DNA of 64,000 bases, taken from contig CAHIKZ030000955.1 of the NCBI GenBank assembly GCA_903632075.3, positions 139,501-203,500 of the forward strand. Reading direction: 5' to 3'. Shown here one piece after another: positions 9,958 to 21,059 of the stretch (positions within the stretch are counted from its first letter, which is position 1; the number at the start of each line of letters is the position of its first letter). Source of the stretch: Acanthosepion pharaonis (lineage: Eukaryota; Mollusca; Cephalopoda; Sepiida; Sepiidae). The position numbers and the translations under genes were made by a program. Under the pieces are notes generated by a model that was given only the letters and a program-made list of their open reading frames with translations, did not search any database and was not told the DNA's origin.

Positions 9958-10463
9958 AGGGAAAGGTATGAATCCACCACTTCTATCCCCGACTATGAGT
10001 TAAATAGTAGAACATATCATTAAATCATTATTATCTAAAAATAATTATTACAACCTAAAAATATTTTCTGACTTTAACCCTTTCGCTGCTAACTACGGAG
10101 ATCTTCATTTTTCTTATGTTGCTCCAGCTGGCTATGGAGACCTACATTTTTTGCATACCGTTGTTATGAGTGTCCTGTTGCGCCATCTATCATAAAATCA
10201 CAAAAGACAATGCTTCAAAAGATATGTGTATACCCATTAATGATCTGGTAAGTCATTCCCAGGTATATCCATGAAAATGGAATGCTGTAAAACACACTGG
10301 TGCCAGTTTTCTGTGTAATAAAATATGTAGGTTGAAATTTGGCATTTTCTTTAAAAATGGTTGGCCGGTTGGGGGCAGCACTGGGCAAATGAGTAGCAGT
10401 GAAAGGGTTAAATAACCTGCAAAATGTCGACAAGCTATAAAAAACAAATCAATCAATCAAACT
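9958..10463 (-). mobile_element. SINE body copy interrupted by a MITE
   Basis: 9958-10077 and 10408-10463 align with the body of the 5S/tRNA SINE at 56540-56700 read on its own strand: GGGAAAGGTATGAAT, AATATTTTCTGACTTTAA, ATAACCTGCAAA and a tail AACAAATCAATCAATCAAAC. The 5S and tRNA head is not recognisable here. Relative to the SINE head-to-tail direction this copy runs left to right, so its sense strand is the plus strand; strand is given as minus only for the 56 kb copy and is uncertain here. Confidence 0.5.
10078..10407. mobile_element. piggyBac-type MITE (TTAA target)
   Basis: A 330-bp non-coding element starting CCCTTTCGCTGCTAACTAC and ending GAGTAGCAGTGAAAGGG, so the first about 14 bp are inverted repeats. 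It is flanked by TTAA on both sides (10074-10077 and 10408-10411). CCCT... ends with TTAA duplications are the signature of piggyBac elements. The SINE copy at 56.6 kb has the uninterrupted sequence GACTTTAAATAACCTGCAAA at the same point, which fixes both boundaries. Confidence 0.85.
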
Positions 10464-10625
10464 AAACGAGTTTGCTTTTGAGAGCATACAGGGAGGTAGC
10501 AAGTGGTGTGTGTTGTGACAATAGATAAAAATTTACTCTTGACTTGAAGTTAAGATATTATTGATTGGGGAAGCATCCTCTCAGGAGTCTGTTCTCTAAT
10601 ACAGCAGTTCTGGAGAAGAAACTGT
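10464..10625 (-). mobile_element. LINE family B fragment
   Basis: Sequence such as TCTTGACTTGAAG, GGAAGCATCCTCTCAGGAGTC and CAGTTCTGGAGAAGAAACTG matches the copies at 7680-7750 and 11140-11220. It encodes the C-terminal RT tail on the minus strand. Confidence 0.65.
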
Positions 10626-11034
10626 CTTAGTGGAATTTGACGTGTGCTGACTAATCAATGGCATGAAACTTGAATCTTTCATTAACATTACATTTTATTC
10701 TACTGAGCCAGTTTGTAGTGCAGCTTCATTCCATCTGTGATGTATGAGAGACTGCCCAGCTACTCTCTGGAGTGGTTGTTTATATAACAGCATATATCAT
10801 GAATCTTTCCCATGCTCAGTGAAACCAGGTATGCAGGTGAGAGGTTACATACTTCTGCATTCGGCAGCCAAGAGATACTCCATATCAAACCCCTAGTACA
10901 TCTACCATTTTTCTAATTATCTGGTATGACATTGAGTGCAATGTCTATTCTGGCGTCATACTACAAAATATCCTTTTATTCTTCATTTTGAAGGTTGGAT
11001 TCATATTCATATGACATGCACTCCATAACTTTTT
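10626..11034. other. Non-coding gap
   Basis: No gene and no second copy found in the window. Confidence 0.35.
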
Positions 11035-11600
11035 TGATATGATTGTTCACCCAATACAAGCCCCAAGAGCCACTCAAGGTAATGGGAGAAAGAAGAGGTC
11101 CATATTATGAGGATATGTAGGATAGATAACACTTGAAACCCAGACTTGAAAAGGTTAAGATTATAGTGGTTCAGGAAGCATCCTCTCAAGAGTCTATTCC
11201 ACAAAGTGACAGTTTTGAGAAAGAAGCTGGGTGGAACTTTCTCCTTACCAAAGAAATATGAAAGGAATGAGGATGGTTCACTACTTTGTACATGGCTGGT
11301 TGGTCTTAACTGTGAGGATCTGAACTGGTGGAACTAAGGAATGTATTGCACCTGAACATTTGCCATAGAAGTCATGAGCGGCTAGCAATGTTTTGTCTGT
11401 GGAGTCATGTGTAAAGGACTGGCAATAAAGTTCTTGTTTAAAATGGGTGGGAGAGATTTTACAGAAGTCTTCACTCTGCTGAAAAAATTGGACAGGGAGC
11501 AGTCAATGTCCTTTAGTGGCAGAAGCAGTTCAAGATGGCATGAAGATCTGGATGACCACTTAATAAAATTTTTATGCCAACATTTAGAATGTAAATGAGG
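11035..11600 (-). mobile_element. LINE family B, 3' part
   Basis: Begins on the plus strand with ATTGTTCACCCAATACAAGC (complement of the 3' end). The minus-strand frame contains LLRGCFLNHYNLNLFKSGFQ, the same C-terminal RT tail as at 52.8 kb. The segment from 11400 to 11600 is probably more upstream LINE sequence but I cannot read a domain in it. Confidence 0.7.
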
Positions 11601-11664
11601 AATTGTGATTGCACCATTTATTGTTCATTTTGAAGTTTGGTTTCTTATTTATGTGGTGTGCCAT

Positions 11665-11760
11665 CCGTAATTACAAGCCCCATGAGCTACTAAAGGTAGA
11701 GGATTACCGAATGAGATTGTTGTAAGTCTGTAAGGATCATCTCAATAAAGAATTTGGGTG
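11665..11760 (-). mobile_element. LINE family B, 3' stub
   Basis: ACAAGCCCCATGAGCTACT and GGTAGAGGATTACCGAATGA repeat the family-B 3' terminal sequence. Heavily truncated. Confidence 0.5.
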
Positions 11761-11789
11761 AGCAAAGATAGTGCTCTTAACATATGCTA

Positions 11790-11960
11790 GATGTTGGCTG
11801 ACAGATGTGTCACAGTTCTGGAACCTGCAACATACTTGTAAGATCTAGCACCATGTGATTGTTGACTCTTTCATAAGCTGAAAAATGTCATTTTAGATGG
11901 ATGGAGGACATCTAGATCAGCCTTCTGAAAGCCATCAAAAAATAACATTTTTTTTTACAG
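11790..11960 (+). pseudogene. mariner-like transposase remnant
   Basis: A plus-strand reading gives PATYL, stop, DLAPCDC, stop, LFHKLKNVILDGWRTSRSAF. This corresponds to the SPDLAPxDFFLFPKLK motif that carries the third catalytic Asp of mariner transposases, plus downstream residues. Multiple stops; short relic. Confidence 0.55.
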
Positions 11961-13029
11961 GTTATCCAATGCGTGAAGAGTACAGAAGTATATTGACTAC
12001 AGGCAGATTATTTTGAAAGAGATAAATATGTTATTATTTCAGGAAATGAAAGTTTTATTGACAGTCACATTTCATTTTTTTTTTTTTTTTGCCACGTCTT
12101 ATATTAAAAGAATATGACTGCATTTTCATGTAGTTGTAATATATATGTTTTAATGGATTGAGAATTGGTCAGTTATGGCTCCATGTGTAATATGACAAAA
12201 ATGGTCATAGATTGTGATCTTTTATGTAGGAATCAACATTTGTCTGATGTTTATAATTTGTTGGGAATTAATCAAGTCAATGGCTGCTGAATTTTTCATT
12301 TCAAGTTACAACCTGAGATGAATTATAAGCCAAAAGTTTGGACTCACCCTCTGGATTTAATAATTAGTATACTTTGGTTTAATTAACTCCTACTAAGCTC
12401 AGATGCTGAAACTATTTAGCCCCTAATGTGTTCAATTTTTTAGAGAGGCAGTTATCCAAAATTTAAAATCATCAGCCCTAAGATTACCATTAAGCAGCAA
12501 AGTAGATTTGGAAAAAAGAGCTAAAATTTTAAGGAATCTTTATGCAGTTAAAGGTTAATTTCATTATTATTATTATTTGAATATATGATAAAACTCTTCA
12601 GGAAGAGAAAATCCCTCTGACTGAAATGTTTTCCAGAAATACAAATATAAACAAATGATTCATTTATAAAACATTTAAAATTTACCCTTGATTTCGATCA
12701 AAGAAAATATGAAGGAAAGTCAAAAATTATCCACACTCTTGTCTTAAGATAAGTTATGGTGAAAGTGCAGATAATTTTTGACTTACCCTCATATATTTAC
12801 AAAAATGTGTTAGTATGTGTCCACTAGGTTCAGTTTAATATGGGAAAAAAGTGAAGAGATTAACTGGTCAAAAAATGGTGTAAAAAAATGTTTTAAAAGA
12901 AAAACACAAGACTAAAACAAAGTGGAACATTCTCACGTCCCACAGGGAACTTGGATTATCTAACAAAGAGGGAAGTGACACATGTCAAGTTAGAAATGGA
13001 AATGCAGGAATGAGAATTATTAGAATTAA
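11961..13029. other. Non-coding gap
   Basis: AT-rich. Nothing recognisable apart from poly-T at 12070-12090. Confidence 0.4.
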
Positions 13030-13175
13030 TGGTCATTCAGCTCATTCATGCAGGATCTTTAGTTTCTTCTTGAAAATAGCCAGCGTTGGTGCACTAACAA
13101 AATTACTAGGTAAAGAGTTCCACTTGTTTATCACCTCCTGAGCAAAGAATTGTTCATCTCGAATCAGTGCAAAAA
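13030..13175 (-). pseudogene. LINE reverse transcriptase C-terminus
   Basis: The minus strand encodes RDEQFFAQEVINKWNSLP, then SNFVSAPTLAIFKKKL and KILHE-stop. This matches the terminal segment of non-LTR RT proteins (FFxxRVVNxWNxLPxxVVxAxSxxxFKxxLD). A different family from LINE A and B. Only the terminus survives. Confidence 0.65.
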
Positions 13176-13179
13176 TTGG

Positions 13180-13530
13180 CTCTCACCCACAAGCTCAGCT
13201 TACAAGGTGGCTTCTGTGGTTTGGCCATGCTCTTCATCAACAACTGTCAAGTGAATTCAGTACCCCCACCAAACAAGATTGATGGAAACGGTATGGTGGA
13301 CAGCTAAAAATGTGACTTAATACAGTTAAAGAGGATGTGAAACCATTCTTGGGTTTGGATGTGTCCAGGACACCCCATTAGAACTGTGATTGGCTATCTC
13401 TTACTCAGTTGCATCCGGCCGTAAAGATTGGCTGGCTTTTATTCAGGATATAGCAGATTTGTTTGACAGAGCCAACTCAGCTGACCCTGTGTGAATACTG
13501 CGACAAGTATGGGTAAGGGAAGTTGGATCT
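13180..13530 (+). pseudogene. LINE ORF2 C-terminal tail
   Basis: Plus-strand frames read LTRWLLWFGHALHQ-type sequence, RYGGQLKM, LNTVKEDVKPFLGLDVS and DWLSLTQLHPAVKIGWL. The order resembles the tail of RTE/Proto-type LINE proteins (LRWxGHVxRM, QGGQxKRYKDxLKxSLK, WExLAxDRxxWR). Stops and frameshifts interrupt it. Confidence 0.5.
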
Positions 13531-13594
13531 TTCAACCATTTTTGAATGCTGTTTCATCAGTTTGTATGAGTGGCCACATATCCTCCTGTTTGAT

Positions 13595-13680
13595 AATGTG
13601 AGAAAATTGGTCATTTCTATTTTACAATAGCCATTGATTAATGGCTATTATAAAATAGAAGTGACCAAATTCCTCACATT
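13595..13680. repeat. 86-bp near-perfect hairpin
   Basis: The left half (AATGTGAGAAAATTGGTCAT...AATAGCCATT) and the right half (AATGGCTATT...GTGACCAAATTCCTCACATT) are inverted copies of about 40 bp around a 4-nt GATT loop. Could be a tiny MITE or a structured RNA; no second copy in the window. Confidence 0.8.
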
Positions 13681-15294
13681 TTGTATACCTCACACTAATG
13701 TCTTGACTAAAGAGATGGTAACATGATTTCACTTGTAGCTAGGCTAAGGCATCTGTCCTGGGTATATTGTAATAAGTTGATATCTTTTTAGTAGTTAGGG
13801 ATCCTGATAATATCCCCATATTTGAGTACTTGTTGAATGAATTCAGTGTAAAGGGTGTTTTACCTTTTTTAGAGTAAAACCAATGAGCATAAATTAAACT
13901 AGCTAAACAAAATGAAAACACTATTCTAACTTAGATTTAACTGATGAGTCTTTCTCAGAAGTGCAAAATCCCCAACCACTTCAAAGTGCTGCACTAAGTT
14001 AGCCCTTCTCATGATATACAATTGTGCCATGTTCACACACTTTCAACTAAAGTACAATGAAAACAGTTTCTCCATCTCCACTATGATCATAAACCTTATG
14101 ATGACACTTAGAGACAAATTGCTGCGATCTTCCTTTGTGTCTGCCAAATCATTACTCACATTATGGCTAACAGTAGACATCCCCTAAAGACAAGCCCACT
14201 TTTGATTATGAAAGCAAAATAACACGGAGCCTGTTTTTAGAAATTTACCAAAAGTTGGGAAATTATTTGATTTAAATTAAATTCCTGGTACTTATTCATT
14301 AATTAATGAATTTTATGTTGAATAGGTCATTATTTTAGAAAACTTTATAGAAATATTTTTGGTGGTCTGGTTTACTCACACTGTTTCAATATATCATGAA
14401 CACTTAAAATATCTTTCACAGTTATATAAAGAAAAATCCTTGAACATGCTATTTCAGTTAAAAAAGGAAATAATAGTTGTGACAGGAATTAAGTCTTTAT
14501 CAATTTTTCCCATTTTAAAAACTTTTTGTAGCAAATTTTAAAATTAGAATAATTAAAGAAAACCTAATTGGGTAGACATTAAATTGGTAAGAAAACAATA
14601 AATGCAATGAGTAAAACTCAATTATATTTTATTAGTTTATTTTTTATACCCCTAATGCAGTACAAAAAGTAAAATTATTCATTCAAGTTTAATAAATGCT
14701 TAATAAAAAATTGATAATTTATTTTTAAAAACAAACAGTACCAGTTTCAGCTTCTAGTAGTTTTTGTTCTTCGTAATTAATTCAGTTTTACACAACTTTT
14801 TTTTTTTTTTAAAGTAGATTTGACAGTAGAATACTACTGTCATTGACCTATAACTTTGATGACATCTCAGACTACTGTGCATAAAGAAGCATTATTTTTG
14901 CTATGTTTTAAGCAAAAATTAATTATTATTTTTACAAAATCCTGTTAATTAATCCTTAAATATACCAGCTTACTTTAGAACAAGTATCAAATTTTAAAGA
15001 GATTTTTGTATTTGTTGTTTTCATTTATAATGGAGGTTCCATGAATGAGGATTTATTGTGCCAATGCTTTAAAAATGTCAAAAAAGAAAACAGATAAAAA
15101 CATTTACATACATAAAATTATGTTTTTTATGGCTTAACTTTAGGCTATCATATTTGAAATAAAAGCAAAATTTAACTTCAAAGAAGACATTTAAATTATT
15201 CAAAATGCTTTTTTAAGTATTTTTTAGTCTGTGGAGATACCTGTAGTGTTTCCACTTTTCAAAAAATGGTCCAGCGTTGCTACAGACAAAACTG
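13681..15294. other. AT-rich non-coding gap
   Basis: No credible gene. 14940-15000 (TTAATTAATCCTTAAAT and following) resembles 50515-50600, so part of it is a dispersed AT-rich repeat. Confidence 0.4.
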
Positions 15295-15440
15295 ACTTCC
15301 ACCACAAAAAAACTGCCCTGAATGAAATATACTTATCCAAGTACCCTGGGTAATGTAGTTTCAGAATATATATAGTTATGGGGATCTATCTCCAAAACCC
15401 TGAAAGGTGTTCAATAACAAAGAAACAGAGGCTACAACTT
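15295..15440 (-). repeat. Dispersed repeat D (uninterrupted copy)
   Basis: Read on the minus strand it contains CCAAAACCCT-type sequence (complement seen), CTGAAACTACATTACCCAGG, GTACTTGGATAAGTATATTT and CATTCAGGGC. The same order is found at 25545-25665 and 26387-26400, where a pogo element lies inside GGATAAGTA/TATTTCATT. This copy is thus an empty site. Confidence 0.75.
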
Positions 15441-15949
15441 TATATATAAAGATTCTCTCTTTTTTTTGAGTTGTCATTTCTTGTAGCTGTATTTTATTTG
15501 TCTGATATTTTTTAAATATGCTTGTTTTTATAGCATCAGTTAAATTTTGTACTTCCTATAAGATCTTTAAAAAAAATTGTTGAATGCAAAACAGAAATTG
15601 GGTCATTATTGATTTTGCATGAAAACTAAAGATATTCTGTTTTAGTCAAAGAATCTTTTACATTACATCACATGTCCACAGACACACCATAAATTAGATA
15701 ATCTGCCCATTTGTGAGTTGTCAAGACCGGACAAACTGCAGTTATCAAAATGAAGAGCTGCAGTCCCATGTGCTTTAATCTTACATTGCAGATTTCAGCC
15801 AATTTTCCTCACCTATCAAAATTTGATAATGCACCTGAACAGACATTCAGAAGAAACTATTTGGTAGTATCTATTTCCAAAATTAATAACTGCTTATTAA
15901 AACACAAAAACTAAACAAAATTTTTGTTATAAAATAAAATAAGACATAT

Positions 15950-16436
15950 CGCGGCTGATTTGCAGGCAAATAAACTAACATACTCAAGAGTGAGAGCCGG
16001 ATGTGAATGGGACAAGGCCCTGTCACAAAATGACCATTATCGTCGTTTACGCATAGGCCCGACGTACAAGTTCCAGTTGAAAAATAAAATAATATTTTAA
16101 AGTGTTCCTATTTCTCGACCAATAAAAATGTTTCTCTCCTAATTATACTCGCGTCGTTTTTTGAGCTTGTTAAGCCATAAAAACGCCATAAAAGGGGTCA
16201 CACGGGGAAGTACAAGGGCAGTCAACAGGAGGCTAGTGAAGAGATCTGTCATGGGCAGTCAGCAGGAGGAGCGCCGTGCCAACCAGTGAGAACTTCTATG
16301 AGAGATCAACCCAGATCGGAAGACGGCTTATGAACTATATCACAAGGTAGCTGTCCCAAAACCACACGTTCCTATTGAAATAAATCATGTAAATCTATTT
16401 CTGCTGTTGTCATATTTCTTTCTTGAAACCATACAC
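15950..16436 (+). other. GC-richer unassigned segment, possible solo LTR
   Basis: This block stands out by its CG dinucleotides (TATCGCGGCTGATTTGC, CGTCGTTTACGCATAGGCCC, GGAGCGCCGTGCC). It has a late AATAAA (16379-16384) and could run from TGTCAC near 16019 to CA near 16435 like a solo LTR, but I find no target duplication and no second copy. Function unknown. Confidence 0.3.
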
Positions 16437-16800
16437 TTGTCTATAACATTTTCCTTTTGCCAAGGAAATGGAAGAAAATTTTTTTAAAAATGTTGATAAT
16501 GAAAGAAAAGAGAAACACTTGGAGAATGATTTGCAAGAACCACATTTAGCATCAACATACAAATATTTTAACATGCATCTTGTATAGAATGCATTTCAGA
16601 GGTGTGTCATGACTTTTTAAATGGATTATATACATTTCTTTAATAAATGTTATTTTATGTTGGTATTCTTTTTATTTAAAGAAAAACTAGTTGTTTAGCA
16701 AAGTTTCCATCATTTTCACACATTCCTGATACAGCTTTTTCTGCTTGGGTATCAGGAGTATGATTGTATTCTTTTCATGTTGCAGACTTGTCACATATCC
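16437..16800. other. Non-coding gap
   Basis: AT-rich, nothing recognised. Confidence 0.35.
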
Positions 16801-17189
16801 AATTTCAACAGTCTTTTATCTAGTGTATAAAAATCTATAAAATGTATAGGTTTTAAATGTAAGAATATCAATGTATAAGCTTTAACTTATAGAATTATGT
16901 ATAGGTTTTAAATTGTACATTCTTAAATTTATATGCATAGGTTTAAAATTGTAGGGATTTAAATATATAGGTGTTAGATACATATTGGGTTTAGATTTTT
17001 GAATTTTCATCGTATAGGTTTTGTTGCATTATAAACATTTAAGTTATATGGTTATTAATATATGGTTCTTAAATTGCAGGGTTATGAATATTTAGGTGTT
17101 ACTTGTTGGATTATAAAAGTATAGGTTTTAAATTTTAGGGTCACAAATGTATAATTTTTAAATTTTAGAGATTTCATATATATATATAT

Positions 17190-17345
17190 ATATAATTGTG
17201 TCTGGGCAGCAATCCCTCTTAAGTTTCATTGCTACCCAATTTAACACAATTATTAAATAACACAATTATTAAATTACATAACCCGGCAGCCAACAAGTAA
17301 AGTAAATAAAAAACTTAACCACAGTACCTTGTGAGTCATTTTTAA
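17190..17345. other. Insertion in minisatellite
   Basis: This segment (GTCTGGGCAGCAATCCCTC ... CGGCAGCCAACAAGTAAAG) does not follow the minisatellite pattern and is flanked by it on both sides. Starts after a TA run. Family unknown. Confidence 0.5.
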
Positions 17346-18432
17346 TGAAACTTGTATATATAAGTATGTATATGGATTAAATTATTAATTAAATTTTTAA
17401 CTTTCAAATTGTAGTGTTTTAAACTGTATGTATTTAAATATAAAGTTGTTAAACTTTAGAATTCCAAATGTTTAGGTTTGAAATTGTATTTTCAGAACTT
17501 TTAAACATATACTTTTTAAATTGTAAAGCTTGAAATGTAAAGAATTTAAATTGTTGTGTTGTAAATATATAGTTTTAAATTGTAGAACTTTAGTTGTATA
17601 GGCTTTATTCTAGTTTTAGAAATTTTTAATTGTAGGGATATAAACATAGTTTTTAAATTTTAGAGTGTTAACTGTATAAGTTTTAATTGTAGGAATTTAA
17701 ATGGAAGATCTTTAAATTGTACAGCTTCATATGTATATGTTTTAATTGTAGGGAGTTAAATGTAGATCTTTGATATTGTACAGTTTTAAATGTACAAGTT
17801 TTAATTATAGGAATTTAAATGTAGATCTTTGAAACTACAGTTTTAATGTGTATGTTTTAAATGTAGAGATGTCAATGTATATCTTAAATTGTACACCTTT
17901 AAATATATATGTTTTGTAGAGATTTAAGCATAGACATTAAATTGTACTGCTTTAAATGTATAAAATTGTAAGAATGAAAATGCTGAGGTTGTAAATTTTA
18001 CAGCTTTAAATATACAGTTTTAAATTTTAGAGTATAGGTTTTTATTGTAGGGATATTAATAGTGATGCTTTTAATATACAGGTTTTAATTGTAGGAATTT
18101 AAATGTAGATGTTTTAAATAGTACACCTTTAAATATATATACGTTTCAATTGCAAACCTTTTAAATTGTACATTTTAAATATATATCTGAATTATAAGGA
18201 TTTCAATGTTAAGGTTTGACTTATAGGGATTTAAATGTAGACATTTTAAATTGTACAGCTTTAAAATATATAGGTTTCAATTGTAGGGATTAAAACAGAC
18301 CTTTTAAATTGTACACCTTTAACTGTATTGGTTTTAATAATATACATCTAAATCTATAGTGTTTAAACTATTGCAGTTTCTAATGTGTAAGTTTTAATTG
18401 TAGGGATTTCAATGTAGATATTTTAAATTAAT

Positions 18433-18541
18433 TCATCGAGTCTGATAGAAACCTCAACAGAATGCAGAAAGCACTGGACGGCCGTTTCGTCCTATATTTG
18501 GGACTCATCAGCAGTGCGCATCCACTACCGAGAGTTGAAAC
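18433..18541 (-). mobile_element. Retroelement-derived insertion carrying a ribozyme
   Basis: About 109 bp of GC-richer sequence unlike the surrounding TTTAAAT units. Its minus strand contains the complete hammerhead at 18517-18471, followed by TTTCTGCATTCTGTTGAGG and AGACTCGATGAA. Hammerheads of this form are known from Penelope-like elements and from small non-autonomous retrozymes in animals. Which of these it came from is not decided by this sequence alone. Confidence 0.65.
18471..18517 (-). ncRNA. Hammerhead ribozyme (type I), complete core
   Basis: On the minus strand, in order: stem I strand GCACUG (18517-18512), CUGAUGA (18511-18505), stem II GUCC (18504-18501), loop CAAAUAUA, GGAC (18492-18489), GAAA (18488-18485), a very short stem III CGGCCGU whose ends pair as ACG with CGU, the cleavage nucleotide C at 18477 after GU, and stem I partner CAGUGC (18476-18471). 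Stems I and II are perfectly paired and every conserved core position fits the hammerhead consensus. The stem II segment matches the well-known Schistosoma/newt type. The short stem III suggests it would work best as a dimer, as described for retroelement hammerheads. Self-cleavage would fall between 18477 and 18476. Confidence 0.88.
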
Positions 18542-19831
18542 ATTTTAAATAATACGGCTTTAAATGTATAAGTTTCAATTGTATGGATTTAAACATATAG
18601 CTTTTAAATTGTAGAGCATTAAATGTATTTGTTTTAATTATGGATATTTAAACGTCTCATTTAAATTGTACATCTTTAAATGCATACATGAATTGTAGGA
18701 TTTAAATGTACACCTTTTAAATGTATATGTTTCAATTGTTCGTATTTAAATGTATTGCTTTTTAATTGTACAGCCTCAAATGTAAACATTTTAATTGTAG
18801 TTATTTAAATGTAGTGTTTGAAATTAGAGAACATTAAATGTGTACATTTTAATTTTAGGGATTTCAAATTATGTTTTAAATTGTAGTGCTTTAATAGACT
18901 TTAATTGTACAGATTTAAATGTATAGTTTGAGAGTGTAGTACTTTAATTGCATATGTTTTAATTATATATATATCTTTTACATTGTAGAGCTTTAAATAT
19001 ATTGGTTTTAATCATAGGATTTTAAATGTATAGGTTTTAATTGTTTAGATTTAAATACAGATGTTTTAAATTATACAGCTTTAAATGCATAGGTTTTAAT
19101 TTTTGGCTCTTAAATGTGTGTTTTACATTGTGCAGCTTCTAATGCATATATATCAATTGTACAGAGCCCAACTGTATGGATTTAATCACACCATGTTAAC
19201 TTTTAGTTATTTCGATTGTTAGGTTTTAAATGGTAGAGCTTTAAATATATGTCTTAAATGTAATAATTTAAATGTAAATGTTATAATTTTATGGATTTAA
19301 ATATATAGCATACATACTGGGCAACTTTAAAAGTATAGCTTTTAATTCAAGGGATTTAAATGTATAGTTTTTAATTGTAGTGAGTTAATTGCATAGGTTT
19401 TAATTGTATTGATTTAATCACATAAGTTTTAATTATAGAGATTTAAATGCACAGGTTTTAATTGTAGGGATTTAAAAGTAGGCATTTTAAATGGTACAAC
19501 TTCAACTGCATTGGTTTTAATCAGAGGGATATAAAGGTATAGGTTTTAATTATGTAGTTATAAATATAGGTTTTAATTATAGATTTATATAAATATAAGT
19601 TTTCATTGTAGAATTATAACTGTATAGGTTTTAAATTGTAGTATTTTAACTTAATATTTCTTAATGTATAGGTTTTACAACATAGAGCTTTAAATGTACA
19701 GGTTTTAAATTGTGCTATTTTAAGTGTATTTTTCAGTGAAATCATATGTTCATAAACTGCAAGGTTTTAAATATATAGGTTTTAAATTATAACATTATAA
19801 ATGTATTGTTTGTCAATTATAATGCATCAAA

Positions 19832-20162
19832 TGTGGAGAAAAAAAATGGTGATGACGGAGTGTCAAAAAGTGCAGTGCCTGCCGTCAGGCTAGCTATTTT
19901 TTCTTCTTTGGTCGCCTCAAAGGAAATGGATTGCATGGCTCCCTTTCTCAGCCATTACTCTGGGCAGTTGTGAAACAGATACTAACTCAGCCGTGCCTAT
20001 TTCTTCCTCTTTGTCTATCAATTCGTACGTCCATTTTGGACGAGGTATGCGTGCATAAATTGTGTCTTTGATAACGGCCATATTTCTTTTTGTCATCACT
20101 TTGCAGGCAAGACATGTTCATGCACATTTCGAATTCTGAAGTAAGTCGTGTCTTTTGTTACA
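19832..20162 (-). repeat. 3' LTR of Gypsy 1
   Basis: 331 bp, beginning TGTGG and ending TTACA on the plus strand. About 70 bp present in the other LTR (the part with CAGCCTGCTGAGTGAC) is missing here. Confidence 0.8.
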
Positions 20163-20207
20163 CCCCTCCCGGATCTCATAATCCCAAAGGTGGCAGCCCA
20201 GCAATGG

Positions 20208-21059
20208 TCATTTTCGACGAGTGCTTCTTCGCAAAAGCAGGGAGTGGGGCTCTGCCCTTGCTCCCTCTTCGGATGGATTGTCAGACTCTGCACTTTCCTC
20301 ATCAAGCAGCAAACTTTCTGCTCCACTCTCAGATGTGTCATTGGAATCTTCCTTGGACATGCTGAAACTGTGGCGCTGGCGCAGATCCTCAACGTGGCAG
20401 GGTATTCTGTCCATCAGAAATGACTGCGGGCTGATCATTTTCATCACACGATCCCTGTTGAACCTTGTGGTGCACTGACTCATTGGCGCCTTGATCCAAA
20501 CACAATCTCTGACCTGGTAAGACCAGCGCCCGGGATCTGAAGACATTGTCGAGGCGTCAACCCTTTTCACCCTCAGTTCGTATTGGTGAATCCTGTTGGC
20601 GGACACAGTCTGGGGTGATGTATTGTCTTTTGGTGTGACATTTTACCAATAGACGGCTTCCTGGCCAGAACAGCACATTCTGGCTGCGATTCATTTTACT
20701 GTGCGGTGGCATCACTCTGCTATCCCATTCCCAGCTGGGGTATATGCTCAACGGAACCGCAAGTTGACTCCCCACACACGCACAAAGGCTCTGAATTCCC
20801 TGCTGCAGAAAGCTGAGTCATTGTCTGTGAGGAGCTCATGGGGTAGGTCCCATTAGAAGAACAATGCTTTCAGTTGGTGAATCACGACCGCCGAGTCCTC
20901 TCTTGCCAATTGCTTCCAGATTGAAAAACGTGATGGGCCACAGTCCGTCAGCGTTAAGAAATAATGGGCATAGTGGGTGATATCCATTCCCAGTCTCTGC
21001 CAGTTCCTACTTACCTCAAGCTTTCCTTTTTCCCAGTGAGTTGGTGCAGGCTCTGGCAT
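20208..21059 (-). pseudogene. Gypsy 1 integrase core and polyprotein C-terminus
   Basis: 20853-21059 holds the first catalytic Asp region (LGMDITHYAHYFLTLTDCG), and 20760-20850 the second (LLTDNDSAF) with a stop just before it; GNGIAE retains the third catalytic Glu. 20208-20606 encodes the C-terminal chromatin-side region (VRDCVWIKAP, CTTRFNRDRVMKMISPQS, DRIPCHVEDLR) and an acidic, Ser-rich tail. Frames are broken, so it is inactive. Confidence 0.75.

Larger units (their letters stand above)
16800..19831. repeat. AT-rich minisatellite (about 29/59-bp units)
   Basis: About 3 kb of diverged tandem units built from two related halves: TTTTAATTGTAGGGATTTAA-ATGTA and a half containing TTTTAAATTGTACAGCTTTAA-ATGTATA. 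A full dimer is about 59 bp, halves about 28-31 bp. The array resumes at 22212-22370 beyond the Gypsy element inserted in it. Two foreign insertions interrupt it at about 17190-17345 and 18433-18541. Units differ considerably, so the array is old. Confidence 0.85.

Noticed and set aside
15950..16436. Host gene exon or CpG-island promoter
   Set aside because: CG-richer than the surroundings but no open frame or splice signal; kept only as an unassigned or LTR-like segment.
20090..20478. Plus-strand open frames of 85-91 codons across the Gypsy 1 region
   Set aside because: They are antisense to the polyprotein C-terminus and have no motif of their own.
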